The translations under genes were made by a program, and so were the position numbers. A model generated the notes under the pieces. That model did no database searches. It was not told where the DNA came from and was given only the letters and a program-made list of their open reading frames with translations. From Bacteroidota bacterium (GTDB taxonomy: Bacteria > Bacteroidota > Bacteroidia > AKYH767-A > 2013-40CM-41-45), in the NCBI GenBank assembly GCA_016720655.1, contig JADKKE010000022.1, forward strand, positions 1 through 24,725: DNA of 24,725 nt, given 5' to 3'. This document shows positions 8,912-16,991 of this stretch, in pieces (positions within the stretch are counted from its first letter, which is position 1; each line of letters opens with the position of its first letter).

Positions 8912-9964
8912 ATGGCCACGAAAAAAGAGACCTCCGCAACCACTCCGAAAGCAAAAATTACCGGAGAGGTTTTGAAAACAAAAACTGCTGTCGCAACAGC
9001 GGGAAGTAAAAACAAGAAGGTCAGCAATTCCGACCTTGCTGAAATTGAAGAGGAACAAACAACTATCCATCAAAATAAATCAGACGTGAGCTTATCCAAA
9101 TTAGCCAAAGCAAAGATTAAGACGAAAGAACAGGTTACGTTCAAACCGCGTAAGATCGAAAAGATCATTGACGTTAACCGTCTCGAAAAAAAGTTGAATG
9201 AAATCATGGAACTCGATCATTCGGAGTTCACTGTTGAAGAGAAATTGAAGGCTCTGTATGTATTGCAGGAGATTGATTCTAACATCGACAAAATCAGAAC
9301 CATTCGTGGTGAGCTTCCGATGGAAGTGAGTGATTTGGAAGACGAAATTGTAGGTCTCAATACACGCGTTGCCAATATCAACGAAGAGATGGCGCATCTC
9401 AACGACCAGGTTTCGAAAAAGAAACAGGGTGTGAAAGATGCAAAAGATGCAATCAAGAAATACGAATCACAACAATCGAAAGTAAAAAACAATCGTGAGT
9501 TTGATTCTTTGAATAAAGAAATTGAGTTTCAGAATCTCGAAATTCAGCTTGCTGAAAAACGCACGAAGGAATTCGCGACCGAAGTGATCACGAAGAATGC
9601 TATTCTCGAAGAGACGCAAGCAATCCTCGATGAAAAGAATACGGTTCTGAAAATGAAAAAGTCAGAACTCGAGAGCATTGTTGAAGAAACACAGAAAGAA
9701 GAGGATCACCTCCGCAAAATTTCCGTGAAAGCACAAACCATCGTTGATGAGCGTCTTTTTGCAGCTTATTCACGTGTCCGCACCAACGCCCGTAACGGCC
9801 TCGGAGTGGTGGCAATCCAACGCGATGCATGTGGTGGTTGCTTCAATAAAATCCCGCCGCAACGTCAGCTTGACATCCGTCAGCACAAGAAAGTAATCGT
9901 TTGCGAACATTGCGGACGTATCCTTGTGGATCCGAAGATTGCTGATGAAGAAGCAGTAGATTGA
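8912..9964 (+). CDS. Coiled-coil protein with C-terminal C4 zinc ribbon
   Basis: About 350 residues. A Lys/Thr/Ala-rich, probably disordered N-terminus (MATKKETSATTPKAK) leads into a long charged helical region from about residue 80 to 285 with heptad-like spacing. It contains NNREFDSLNKEIEFQNLEIQ, a segment seen in the CT398-like/DUF164 coiled-coil family. The C-terminus is a zinc ribbon with two CxxC pairs (CGGC at 307-310 and CEHC at 331-334). It is annotated in many genomes simply as zinc ribbon domain protein; nucleic-acid or protein binding is assumed, not shown. I chose ATG 8912 over the in-frame TTG at 8870 because homolog-like sequence begins there. It lies downstream of the Nif3 gene and ends just before a strong terminator, closing the two-gene operon. 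Confidence 0.88.
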   Translation: MATKKETSATTPKAKITGEVLKTKTAVATAGSKNKKVSNSDLAEIEEEQTTIHQNKSDVSLSKLAKAKIKTKEQVTFKPRKIEKIIDVNRLEKKLNEIMELDHSEFTVEEKLKALYVLQEIDSNIDKIRTIRGELPMEVSDLEDEIVGLNTRVANINEEMAHLNDQVSKKKQGVKDAKDAIKKYESQQSKVKNNREFDSLNKEIEFQNLEIQLAEKRTKEFATEVITKNAILEETQAILDEKNTVLKMKKSELESIVEETQKEEDHLRKISVKAQTIVDERLFAAYSRVRTNARNGLGVVAIQRDACGGCFNKIPPQRQLDIRQHKKVIVCEHCGRILVDPKIADEEAVD

Positions 9965-9985
9965 TCCAAGACACACTAATTTTTT

Positions 9986-10018
9986 AAAAGGGATTTCTTA
10001 ATGGAATCCCTTTTTTAT
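9986..10018 (+). terminator. Rho-independent terminator after the zinc-ribbon gene
   Basis: A perfect 10-bp stem AAAAGGGATT (9986-9995) / AATCCCTTTT (10005-10014) with a 9-base loop, followed by a T-rich tract. It lies 22 bases past the TGA of the zinc-ribbon gene, closing the Nif3/zinc-ribbon operon. The T-tract overlaps the probable promoter of the next gene. Confidence 0.9.
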
Positions 10019-10023
10019 TTTTG
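10016..10023 (+). promoter_or_regulatory. Bacteroidota -7 element (TATTTTTG) for the TPR gene
   Basis: TATTTTTG matches the TAnnTTTG consensus for the primary Bacteroidota sigma factor. It ends 4 bases before a GTG at 10028, so transcription would start at or next to that codon. This supports a leaderless mRNA, and argues against the TTG at 10021, which lies inside the element. No clear -33 TTTG was found, since the upstream sequence is the terminator. Confidence 0.45.
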
Positions 10024-11520
10024 TCCTGTGAAAAGACACATCTTTTCTTTTTAATGCTATCGCTTTTCGCTTTTCCGGCGCAGGCGTATTATGACTTCGA
10101 TGAGAAGTTGCACCTGGCGTATACTCAAATATTAAAACTGAAACTCGATGAAGGGAAAGAACTTCTCCGGCAGGAGCATCTTGAAAAACCCGGGAATCAT
10201 CTGACACTTCTCTACGAAAATTATATCGATTTTCTGAAGGGTTTTATCTCGGAAGAAGAGAGTGATTTTATCAGCCTGAAAAAAAACTGTGCGCAAAGAC
10301 TGAAAATTATTTCCAAAGATAAAGACGATACATCCTCACCTTTTCATTTGTATGTGAATGCGGAAATGATTCTACAGGAAGCCATGCTCAAAATTAAATT
10401 CAAAGAGCACGTATCCGCAGCGACGGATATCCGGAAAGCCTACCGAATGGTTGAAAAAAACGAATTGATTTTTCCGACCTTCATTCTGAATAAAAAACTA
10501 ATCGGTTTCCTGCATGTCATGGTTGGTGCCGTTCCGAAAGAATATCACTGGCTTGTCGAAATGGCCGGCATGGAGGGAACCGTTCCACAAGGCACTTCCG
10601 AATTGATGGATCTCTTCGAACATCTGGAAGGAACTCCTTATACCTGCTACCGTGATGAGTTGCTTTTTTACCTTGGTAATATTCACAATTCATTCGCGAA
10701 AAATGAAAGTCACGGGGAACTATTGCTGGAACGCATGCTGCCTTCCACTGTTGATAATCCGCTGATCCGATATTGCTATGCGAATGTGGCGATGAAAATG
10801 GGACGGAACGAGGATGCTCTCAAGGTGCTCACAGTACCCATGAATCCGGATGGTGTGTATGCATTTCATTTTCTTTCCTACAAAACAGGTCTCGCTCGTT
10901 TGCGCAAACTTGATTATTCCGGTGAGGAGGATTTTCGAAAGTTCATTGCTCAGTTTAAAGGCAAAAATTATTTAAAAGCAGCCTGGCAAAAAGTGGCCTG
11001 GATTTCTTTCCTGAAAGGAGATCAGAAAATGTATCATGAATACATGCTTAAAGCCCGTGAATCCGGACTTCAATTCGTCGACGAAGACAAGGAGGCGATG
11101 ACAGAAGCCTCCGGTACAGATGCTCCCAATGCATTGTTGCTGCGTTCACGCCTGCTTTTCGATGGTGGTTATTACAAAGAATCCATGCATGAAATTGCAG
11201 GCATGCCACTCGATAGTTTTCCTCGCTACCGTGATCAACTGGAAGTGACGTATCGCTTTGGAAGAATTTTGCAAAAAATGAAACAGGTCGACAAGGCAAT
11301 GGAATATTACGAGCAGACATTAAAGAACGGTTCCACGTCACGCTATTATTTTGCCGCCAACTCAGCACTGCTACTCGGCATGATTTACGAAGAACGCAAG
11401 GATTTCCCGAAAGCCAAATCCTATTTCGAAAAATGCCTCTCCCTCGATAATCACGAATACCAGAATAGTCTGGATCAGAAAGCGCAAGCGGGGTTGGATC
11501 GCATTCGCAGTGCGGAATGA
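10021..11520 (+). CDS. Secreted tetratricopeptide-repeat protein of unknown function
   Basis: About 495 residues, built of helical hairpins. TPR-like units are clearest at the C-terminus (RYRDQLEVTYRFGRILQKMKQ, VDKAMEYYEQTLKNG, then AANSALLLGMIYEERKDFPKAKSYFEKCLSLD). It probably acts as a periplasmic or secreted scaffold; no partner can be named. A hydrophobic stretch ending FAFPAQA looks like a signal peptide with cleavage before YYDFDEK. The in-frame start is TTG 10021 (MSCEKTHLFF...). However, a GTG at 10028 in another frame gives MKRHIFSF, a much better positive n-region, and would join the main frame if the T5 run near 10048-10053 were one base longer. I suspect a missing T there. It is downstream of a terminator, so it is transcribed on its own. 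Confidence 0.78.
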   Translation: MSCEKTHLFFLMLSLFAFPAQAYYDFDEKLHLAYTQILKLKLDEGKELLRQEHLEKPGNHLTLLYENYIDFLKGFISEEESDFISLKKNCAQRLKIISKDKDDTSSPFHLYVNAEMILQEAMLKIKFKEHVSAATDIRKAYRMVEKNELIFPTFILNKKLIGFLHVMVGAVPKEYHWLVEMAGMEGTVPQGTSELMDLFEHLEGTPYTCYRDELLFYLGNIHNSFAKNESHGELLLERMLPSTVDNPLIRYCYANVAMKMGRNEDALKVLTVPMNPDGVYAFHFLSYKTGLARLRKLDYSGEEDFRKFIAQFKGKNYLKAAWQKVAWISFLKGDQKMYHEYMLKARESGLQFVDEDKEAMTEASGTDAPNALLLRSRLLFDGGYYKESMHEIAGMPLDSFPRYRDQLEVTYRFGRILQKMKQVDKAMEYYEQTLKNGSTSRYYFAANSALLLGMIYEERKDFPKAKSYFEKCLSLDNHEYQNSLDQKAQAGLDRIRSAE

Positions 11521-11526
11521 GTTTTT

Positions 11527-11560
11527 AGAAATAGAAAATAGAAAATAGAGAATAGAAATT
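11527..11560. repeat. Left low-complexity repeat flanking the four-helix-bundle gene
   Basis: A purine-rich run of AAATAG/GAATAG-type units. Its reverse complement begins AATTTCTATTCTCTA, which matches the right-hand repeat (AATTTCTACTCTCTA, from 12061) at 14 of 15 positions. The two therefore form imperfect inverted repeats around the gene between them. Confidence 0.65.
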
Positions 11561-11573
11561 GAATTCCAAATTT

Positions 11574-11932
11574 CTAATAGGATCGTTCGATAAACTTTAT
11601 AAAACCATTCAATAATTTTTTGCAATCCAGACATTTGTTTAGAAATTGATTCAACACATCTTCGGAAAGATATCCAAGGTCAAGCGATAAATACAATGCT
11701 GTTTCTAACTCATTCAAAGATCCTCTGGATATATGCATAAAATGAATGATATCCTTTTCTGTGCTCTTCCGCATCCTTCAGCAATATTGAGTGGGATTGA
11801 TATTGCTGCCCTTCTCATTTGAGAAGTTAATCCAAAAATCTCTTCTTTAGGAAACGTTTTCGTGATCTCGTAAACTAATTTTACTAAACCTCGTGATTGA
11901 ATCCAACCATCCAGATTTTTGTATGCTAGCAT
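11574..11932 (-). pseudogene. Four-helix-bundle protein (23S rRNA intervening-sequence/S23 family), one frameshift
   Basis: The two overlapping frames join into one protein of about 119 residues. MLAYKNLDGWIQSRGLVKLVYEITKTFPKEE, then LTSQMRRAAISIPLNIAEGCGR, is the signature of the S23/IVP four-helix-bundle family. After GCGR the frame changes to STEKDIIHFMHISRGSLNELETALYLSLDLGYLSED and continues to the TAA at 11574. A single missing A in the GAAGAGC stretch (around 11763-11770) explains this. The family was first seen inside 23S rRNA intervening sequences, but stand-alone copies are frequent in Bacteroidota. Its biochemical role is not established. The gene sits alone between a plus-strand and a minus-strand neighbour and is bracketed by inverted low-complexity repeats, suggesting acquisition as a unit. 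Confidence 0.82.
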
Positions 11933-12056
11933 CTTTTTGAATTAGAGATGCAAGAAAAGATATTCCCTTTTGTTTTCCAACTTAGTAAATGAAGGAACTT
12001 TTTGTGTTTTATCTTATTCTAAGTCCATCCCCTATCATTCTTAGTCTTCAAATCCC

Positions 12057-12098
12057 CTCTAATTTCTACTCTCTAATTTCTACTCTCTAATTTCTACC
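12057..12098. repeat. Right repeat: three 14-bp tandem units CTCTAATTTCTACT
   Basis: Units at 12057-12070, 12071-12084 and 12085-12098 are identical except for the last base. They end two bases before the stop codon of the outer-membrane protein gene (12101). They are the inverted counterpart of the repeat at 11527-11560. The span between them (11933-12056) holds no gene I can recognise and probably carries the promoter of the four-helix-bundle gene. Confidence 0.9.
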
Positions 12099-12100
12099 AA

Positions 12101-13555
12101 CTAAAACTTCACTCCAAACGTCACCGTCACATTACTCGATCGCACTTTGTTTTTCACACCGGGGACGTCTTGATTGGAAAGGGTGTAGGGTTGAAAATAT
12201 TCATTGCTTTCGGTGTACATGTAGCCGATGTCGACAAACAAATCATTGTCACGGATGCCGATGCCGCCACCGTAGCTTGTCTTTTTGAAATCTGCTCCAC
12301 CGGTGATGTAACGTGTATTGAGAGGAGAACTGGTGAAAGCTGTGCCGCCACGCAGACTGTAATTTCCGATTCTGTATTCGGCACCTACACGCACAGTACT
12401 CATGGTTGTGTATTTGTTGCGGATTACATCGTTGGCATCAGCGAAAGAGGCTTCTGCAGCATCCAGGCGGGCTTCGCTGATGTCTGTAAATTCATAATCT
12501 CCGCTAAGCAGTCCGTGTTTACCAATGATAAAAGCCAGACTTCCGATTGCTTTGAAAGGCGTAGTGAGTGTGTATTCGTAAGTTCCGTCAGGAGAATCTT
12601 TGGTGTCGGCATAGCCGCCATCGAATTTCGCTTTCATCCTGCTCGAGTAATCGTCTGACATACTGTACCAGGTAGGAGTGTGCACGGTTGCACCAAGTCT
12701 TACCCAGTCGGCAGCTTTGTAAATGAGTCCAAACTTGAAATTGAAACCAAAGCCATGTGTCGTGAGGTTCTGATCAAATTGGAACTGGTTTAAAGTGTCG
12801 ATGATGTTCTCTCTGTCGATTTCTTCGAACGTAGTATTTTCTACGTAACGGATATTTGCAAATCCAAGTGTCCCGCCGATGAATAAACGATTGCTGTAAT
12901 TCCCGCCGAAGGTGATGTCGGTTTCTCCCATTGATCCACGTGTTTCCGAGCTTCTGCGCTGAATGATGTTCCCGTTCGGAGCGGCTGCGGAATAATTATT
13001 CAGCGAATCCGGATTGATGAGGTATGTATAGTATGCAAGGTATTCGTAGAATGGATCGAGATTATCATAACCAACTCCCTGAGCATTTTCCGCAAAATAA
13101 TCGGTGAGAGAGTTTGTTGGATTTGTATTCTCGTAGAAGCTGCGGTTGTGAAAATTATTGATGCGGTTGTAGCCGAAGCCAAAGTTCCAGCTTTTCCATC
13201 CCGGTGTTTCATCATTTTCCGAAAACTTGTGAGTGAAAACCATTCCTGCATTACCGAAATTGAAATTGAATTTCCTTTCGGAATTTGTTTTTCCGAGGAA
13301 GGTTGATTCGGTAGAACCAACAAATATTGAGGGAGTAAAAGTGATTTCTGATTTCCTGTAAATAGCAATCCCGGCAGGGTTCACTGCCAGACTGGAGAAA
13401 TCACCACCCAGCGCACCAAAAGCTCCGCCCATACTGGTGAAGCGGGAAGTACCACTAAGGTTGGATTGAGAATAGCGAAATGCATCCAGGTCAGTTTGTG
13501 AGAATCCTGAAGCAGCAATAAAAAGCATGAGGGCTACACTGATTATCTTTTTCAT
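12101..13555 (-). CDS. Outer membrane protein transport protein (OmpP1/FadL-like)
   Basis: About 484 residues. The signal peptide MKKIISVALMLFIAASGFSQ is followed by the family hallmark near the N-terminus: AFRYSQSNLSGTSRFTSMGGAFGALGGDFSSLAVNPAGIA, where the NPAG segment is typical of FadL-type plugs. The rest is long alternating beta-strands with aromatic ends (FNFGFGYNRI, RLGATVHTPTWYSMSDDY, YSLRGGTAFTSSP) and ends VTVTFGVKF, a C-terminal Phe as in many outer-membrane barrels. It probably moves hydrophobic compounds across the outer membrane; the substrate is unknown. I chose ATG 13555 because the signal peptide starts there; the longer GTG start at 13588 lies inside the upstream terminator. 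It is transcribed alone or by readthrough from the lipoprotein gene. The frame is intact. Confidence 0.87.
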   Translation of the reverse strand: MKKIISVALMLFIAASGFSQTDLDAFRYSQSNLSGTSRFTSMGGAFGALGGDFSSLAVNPAGIAIYRKSEITFTPSIFVGSTESTFLGKTNSERKFNFNFGNAGMVFTHKFSENDETPGWKSWNFGFGYNRINNFHNRSFYENTNPTNSLTDYFAENAQGVGYDNLDPFYEYLAYYTYLINPDSLNNYSAAAPNGNIIQRRSSETRGSMGETDITFGGNYSNRLFIGGTLGFANIRYVENTTFEEIDRENIIDTLNQFQFDQNLTTHGFGFNFKFGLIYKAADWVRLGATVHTPTWYSMSDDYSSRMKAKFDGGYADTKDSPDGTYEYTLTTPFKAIGSLAFIIGKHGLLSGDYEFTDISEARLDAAEASFADANDVIRNKYTTMSTVRVGAEYRIGNYSLRGGTAFTSSPLNTRYITGGADFKKTSYGGGIGIRDNDLFVDIGYMYTESNEYFQPYTLSNQDVPGVKNKVRSSNVTVTFGVKF

Positions 13556-13572
13556 AAATTTTTTGTTGTTGA

Positions 13573-13621
13573 ATAAAAAAGCCCGCACACCAATAAGTTC
13601 TCTCTGGTCGGTATGCGGGCT
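13573..13621 (-). terminator. Rho-independent terminator after the Tyr/Asn-rich lipoprotein gene
   Basis: Read on the minus strand: AGCCCGCATACC (13621-13610), an 18-base loop, GGTGTGCGGGCT (13591-13580), then a run of T. The stem is 12 bp with one mismatch. It lies about 60 bases beyond the lipoprotein stop and only about 25 bases before the outer-membrane protein start, so it separates the two genes or limits readthrough into the second. Confidence 0.88.
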
Positions 13622-13682
13622 ATAAACATGGATTAAATTATACTACACTATTTTTATTCGAAATTGTATTGCACCTTATCGT

Positions 13683-15377
13683 TTATTTTCTTCTTCCGCC
13701 ACCGCTGCGTTGATCGCCTGAATTGTTCGGACGTGAAGGCTGGCTTGGAGCAGTATTATTTTTCTGTGGTGCCGGAGCTTCCTGACGGAATTGCTTAGGC
13801 TCGTTTCGTGGTTGAACCATTGGAGTACGGGATTCCTGGCGTGGTGCTGGCAAAGACATATTCGTTCTCTCCTGCTTCGGTGGATTTATCTCCTGTCTGG
13901 ATGGTTGAGACGGACGCTGTATTTCAATTTTCGATGGTTGCTCATTCTTTGGTGTCCAGTTGCTGTTTCCATTTTGTTGAGAATTATTTTCATCCCCACG
14001 ATTTGGAGTGCCCTGGTTGAAAGAATTATTCTTCGGTCTGCTTTGCTGATCGTTCCGCTTTGGCTGCTGTTGATTTGGCTGCGATGGCTGCTGCGAAGGA
14101 TTGGAATAATTCGGTTGAACCGGAATCACCTGATCATTTCTTTTTGAAGGTGTAGTTTGATTTTTAGGTTGGTTATTCGAAGGAATGGTTGAGTTGTTAT
14201 TGGGTTTAGGTGAAGTACCTGGGCGAACTGTTCCGCCGGAGGAATTTCCGTTTTCATTTTTATCGGAGATCACACCTTTGGAAGGACGGGAGATAGTATT
14301 CTCGTTCTTTGTTTCGTTTGCCTTGGATGGAGTCGAAGGACGTGTTTCACCATTTTGGTTTTTGCCATCACTAATTTCAGGTCTTCCGATCACAGCAGGA
14401 TTTTTTTCCTGTTGATTGATGTTTGATTTACCGGAAGCTGGTCGGCTAATCCCTTGTGATTCCCCGGTGCTGATCCCTTTTGAAGGCATGGATGGAATTC
14501 TTCCTTCCTGTTGTGCGATCTGGTATTTATCACCGAGTGTTCTTGGAGCTTCGCTATTCTGACGACCGGAAGGACGCGGACTGTTACCGCTCGCTGAACC
14601 TCGTGGTCCGTAATAGCTGTTGTTATCGTAGCTGTTGTAGTAGTAAGGATTGGAATATCCGTAATACCCATCATTGTAACCGTGATTGTAACCGGCCCAG
14701 TAACCATTGTTGTATCCGTGGTTGTAACCGTAGCCATAGGAATAAGGTGAATAATATCCACCATACCATGGGTCATTGTACCAGGGACTATAACCCCAAC
14801 CCATGCTTATCCCACCATAACAAAAAGGAGCCGAGTAATAATACGATGGAGCCCACCAGTTGTAACCCATATAAATACTCACACCCCAGGAAGTAGGATT
14901 GTAGTCGTACCAATAGGAATTGGTGTAATAAGGATCATAATAATTGTATCCGATTGCAGGACTGTAGTAACGACGCAGACGTGCTGAATAAGCATAGTCA
15001 TAATAATCATCATCGTTGTAATAATTGTTCGTTACGTAGGTAGTTCCCTGTTCGTCCTGGTACTGAGAAGTAGTGGAATAATCAGCACTGCGTTGTTCGG
15101 AAGAAGTATTGCCGCTCTGATCCTGAGCTGATGAATAATTTGTTTGATCAGAGTTTGGATCTGCAACAGATGTGTTGTTATTGTTTGTGTTGTCCTGTGA
15201 ATAGTCAGAAGCAGGAGCAGCAGGTGTCGCAGGATACGTAGCAGCTTTTGGTTTTGAATAATCTTTGGATGAATAATACACATCATCCGCTGAGGAAGTG
15301 CCGGCATGATACGAAGAAGAACATGCACCCAGGAAGAGCAGGGTTGCGGAGGCGAGGAGGATTTGAAGCTTTTTCAT
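13683..15377 (-). CDS. Large lipoprotein, Tyr/Asn/Gly-rich then Pro/Asn/Gln-rich
   Basis: A 564-residue protein I cannot assign to a function. The N-terminus is a clear lipoprotein signal (MKKLQILLASATLLFLGAC, lipobox LGAC, Cys at 19). A DDVYYSSKDY segment and a Ser/Asn-rich linker follow. Next comes a Tyr-dense region (about 120-260) with repeats such as GYNHGYNNGYWAGYNHGYND, and finally a disordered tail rich in Pro, Asn, Gln, Ser and Arg ending SGGGRRK. Similar composition is found in poorly described Bacteroidota surface lipoproteins. A surface-adhesive or cell-envelope structural role is a guess. The composition makes database matches by similarity unreliable. It is divergent from proS, with a 124-base gap, and is followed by a strong terminator. 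The frame is intact. Confidence 0.8.
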   Translation of the reverse strand: MKKLQILLASATLLFLGACSSSYHAGTSSADDVYYSSKDYSKPKAATYPATPAAPASDYSQDNTNNNNTSVADPNSDQTNYSSAQDQSGNTSSEQRSADYSTTSQYQDEQGTTYVTNNYYNDDDYYDYAYSARLRRYYSPAIGYNYYDPYYTNSYWYDYNPTSWGVSIYMGYNWWAPSYYYSAPFCYGGISMGWGYSPWYNDPWYGGYYSPYSYGYGYNHGYNNGYWAGYNHGYNDGYYGYSNPYYYNSYDNNSYYGPRGSASGNSPRPSGRQNSEAPRTLGDKYQIAQQEGRIPSMPSKGISTGESQGISRPASGKSNINQQEKNPAVIGRPEISDGKNQNGETRPSTPSKANETKNENTISRPSKGVISDKNENGNSSGGTVRPGTSPKPNNNSTIPSNNQPKNQTTPSKRNDQVIPVQPNYSNPSQQPSQPNQQQPKRNDQQSRPKNNSFNQGTPNRGDENNSQQNGNSNWTPKNEQPSKIEIQRPSQPSRQEINPPKQERTNMSLPAPRQESRTPMVQPRNEPKQFRQEAPAPQKNNTAPSQPSRPNNSGDQRSGGGRRK

Positions 15378-15440
15378 TGTTGGATCCTTTCCGGTTAGAT
15401 GATAATTGAAGCGGAAATATTAAGAGGGGGTATAAATTCT

Positions 15441-15448
15441 TACTTTTG
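15441..15448 (+). promoter_or_regulatory. Bacteroidota -7 element (TACTTTTG) upstream of proS
   Basis: TACTTTTG fits TAnnTTTG and lies 53 bases before the proS ATG, so the mRNA would carry a leader of about 45 bases. The -33 TTTG is not obvious. The intergenic region (15378-15501) must also carry the promoter of the divergent lipoprotein gene, which I could not locate. Confidence 0.4.
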
Positions 15449-15501
15449 TTTCCTTATTTACAAACACTGTACCAAAATTCATTTTCGGAAAATTAGTTCA
15501 T

Positions 15502-16974
15502 ATGGGAAAAGACTTTCCAACGCGCGAAGAAAATTATTCACAATGGTATAATGACCTTGTTGTGAAGGCCGATCTTGCTGAGAATTCGGCTGTTAGGGGC
15601 TGTATGGTGATCAAGCCCTATGGTTATGCCATCTGGGAGAAAATGCAGGCAAAACTGGACAAAATGTTCAAGGATACCGGCCATTCCAATGCCTATTTTC
15701 CGCTGTTTATTCCAAAATCCTTCTTTACCAAAGAAGCCTCTCACGTTGAAGGCTTTGCCAAAGAATGTGCCGTTGTTACCCATTATCGACTAAAAAATGC
15801 AGAAGATGGAAGCGGAATTATTGTCGATCCGGATGCGAAACTGGAAGAGGAGCTGATTATCCGTCCGACATCAGAAACCATCATCTGGAATACTTATCGG
15901 GGTTGGATTCAGTCTTACCGTGATTTGCCAATACTCGTGAATCAATGGGCAAATGTGGTTCGTTGGGAAATGCGGACAAGACTCTTTTTGCGTACAGCTG
16001 AATTTCTCTGGCAGGAAGGGCACACAGCACATGCAACCGCGGAAGAAGCGAAAGAAGAAACCTTGAAAATGCTCGATGTGTACGCTGAATTTGCGGAGGA
16101 AACACTAGCAATTCCAGTTGTGAAAGGAGTAAAGACAGCGAACGAGCGTTTTGCAGGTGCATTGGATACATACAGTATCGAAGCAATGATGCAGGATGGA
16201 AAAGCTTTACAGGCGGGAACTTCACATTTCTTAGGACAAAATTTCGCCAAAGCATTCGATGTGAAATTCACCAACAAAGAAGGCAAGCAGGATTTTGTGT
16301 GGGCAACTTCATGGGGAGTATCCACACGATTAATGGGAGCGCTCGTAATGGCACACAGTGACGATGAGGGTTTGGTCTTGCCTCCGAAACTCGCGCCAAT
16401 TCAGGTGGTAATCGTTCCTATCTACAAAGGCGATGATCAGTTGAATGCGATCAATGCGGTTGTACACAAGATTCAATCAGAACTCCAGGCAAAGAATATA
16501 AGTGTGAAATACGACAACCGCGATACCCATAAGCCGGGCTGGAAGTTTGCGGAATACGAATTCAAAGGAGTTCCTGTTCGCATTGCAATTGGTCCGCGTG
16601 ATCTTGAAAATGGGACTGTTGAAGTAGCTCGCCGTGATACAAAGGAAAAAAGTGTCATGCAGATTACGGATCTGGCACTCAAAGTCGAGCATTTGCTGGA
16701 ACAAATTCAAAGCAACCTGTACAACAAAGCGCTTACCTTCCGTGAAACCCATACGAACAAAGCAGATTCATACGATGAACTCAAAAAGCTGCTTGACGAA
16801 GGTGGATTTGTGATGGCGCATTGGGATGGAACTACAGAGACGGAGTTGAAGATTAAGGAGGAAACAAAAGCTACGATTCGCTGCATTCCGATGGATTCGA
16901 AAGCGGAAGAAGGGAAGTGCGTTTATTCAGGCAAGCCTTCTGCCTGCCGTGTTATTTTTGCACGGGCTTACTGA
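15502..16974 (+). CDS. proS: Proline--tRNA ligase, archaeal/eukaryotic-type (ProS type 3)
   Basis: A 490-residue class II aminoacyl-tRNA synthetase that charges tRNA-Pro. The type 3 form is recognised by the N-terminus (DFPTREENYSQWYNDLVVKADLAE), the motif 2 region (RPTSETIIWNTYRGWIQSYRDLP then VVRWEMRTRLFLRTAEFLWQEGHTAHAT), and motif 3 (TSWGVSTRLMGALVMAHSDDEGLVLPP). An anticodon-binding domain follows (IQVVIVPIYKG). The C-terminus, ending CRVIFARAY, carries the terminal Tyr typical of this form, which lacks the bacterial editing insertion. It starts at ATG 15502. It is followed after 17 bases by a conserved unknown gene that seems to have its own promoter. The frame is intact. Confidence 0.96.
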   Translation: MGKDFPTREENYSQWYNDLVVKADLAENSAVRGCMVIKPYGYAIWEKMQAKLDKMFKDTGHSNAYFPLFIPKSFFTKEASHVEGFAKECAVVTHYRLKNAEDGSGIIVDPDAKLEEELIIRPTSETIIWNTYRGWIQSYRDLPILVNQWANVVRWEMRTRLFLRTAEFLWQEGHTAHATAEEAKEETLKMLDVYAEFAEETLAIPVVKGVKTANERFAGALDTYSIEAMMQDGKALQAGTSHFLGQNFAKAFDVKFTNKEGKQDFVWATSWGVSTRLMGALVMAHSDDEGLVLPPKLAPIQVVIVPIYKGDDQLNAINAVVHKIQSELQAKNISVKYDNRDTHKPGWKFAEYEFKGVPVRIAIGPRDLENGTVEVARRDTKEKSVMQITDLALKVEHLLEQIQSNLYNKALTFRETHTNKADSYDELKKLLDEGGFVMAHWDGTTETELKIKEETKATIRCIPMDSKAEEGKCVYSGKPSACRVIFARAY

Positions 16975-16979
16975 TTTTC

Positions 16980-16987
16980 TATCTTTG
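16980..16987 (+). promoter_or_regulatory. Bacteroidota -7 element (TATCTTTG) directly before the 231-aa gene
   Basis: TATCTTTG is a full match to TAnnTTTG and ends 4 bases before the ATG at 16992. Transcription from it would start at or on the ATG, giving a leaderless mRNA. The element sits in the 17-base gap after proS, so it would be an internal promoter. The same 4-base spacing occurs at 10016-10028. Confidence 0.5.
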
Positions 16988-16991
16988 AAGG

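Noticed and set aside
13791..14896. Plus-strand open frames of 70-138 codons
   Set aside because: They are antisense to the repetitive lipoprotein gene, and their Leu/Arg- or Cys/His-rich composition is an artefact of its codons.
15881..16752. Minus-strand open frames of up to 127 codons
   Set aside because: They are antisense to proS, an unmistakable gene.
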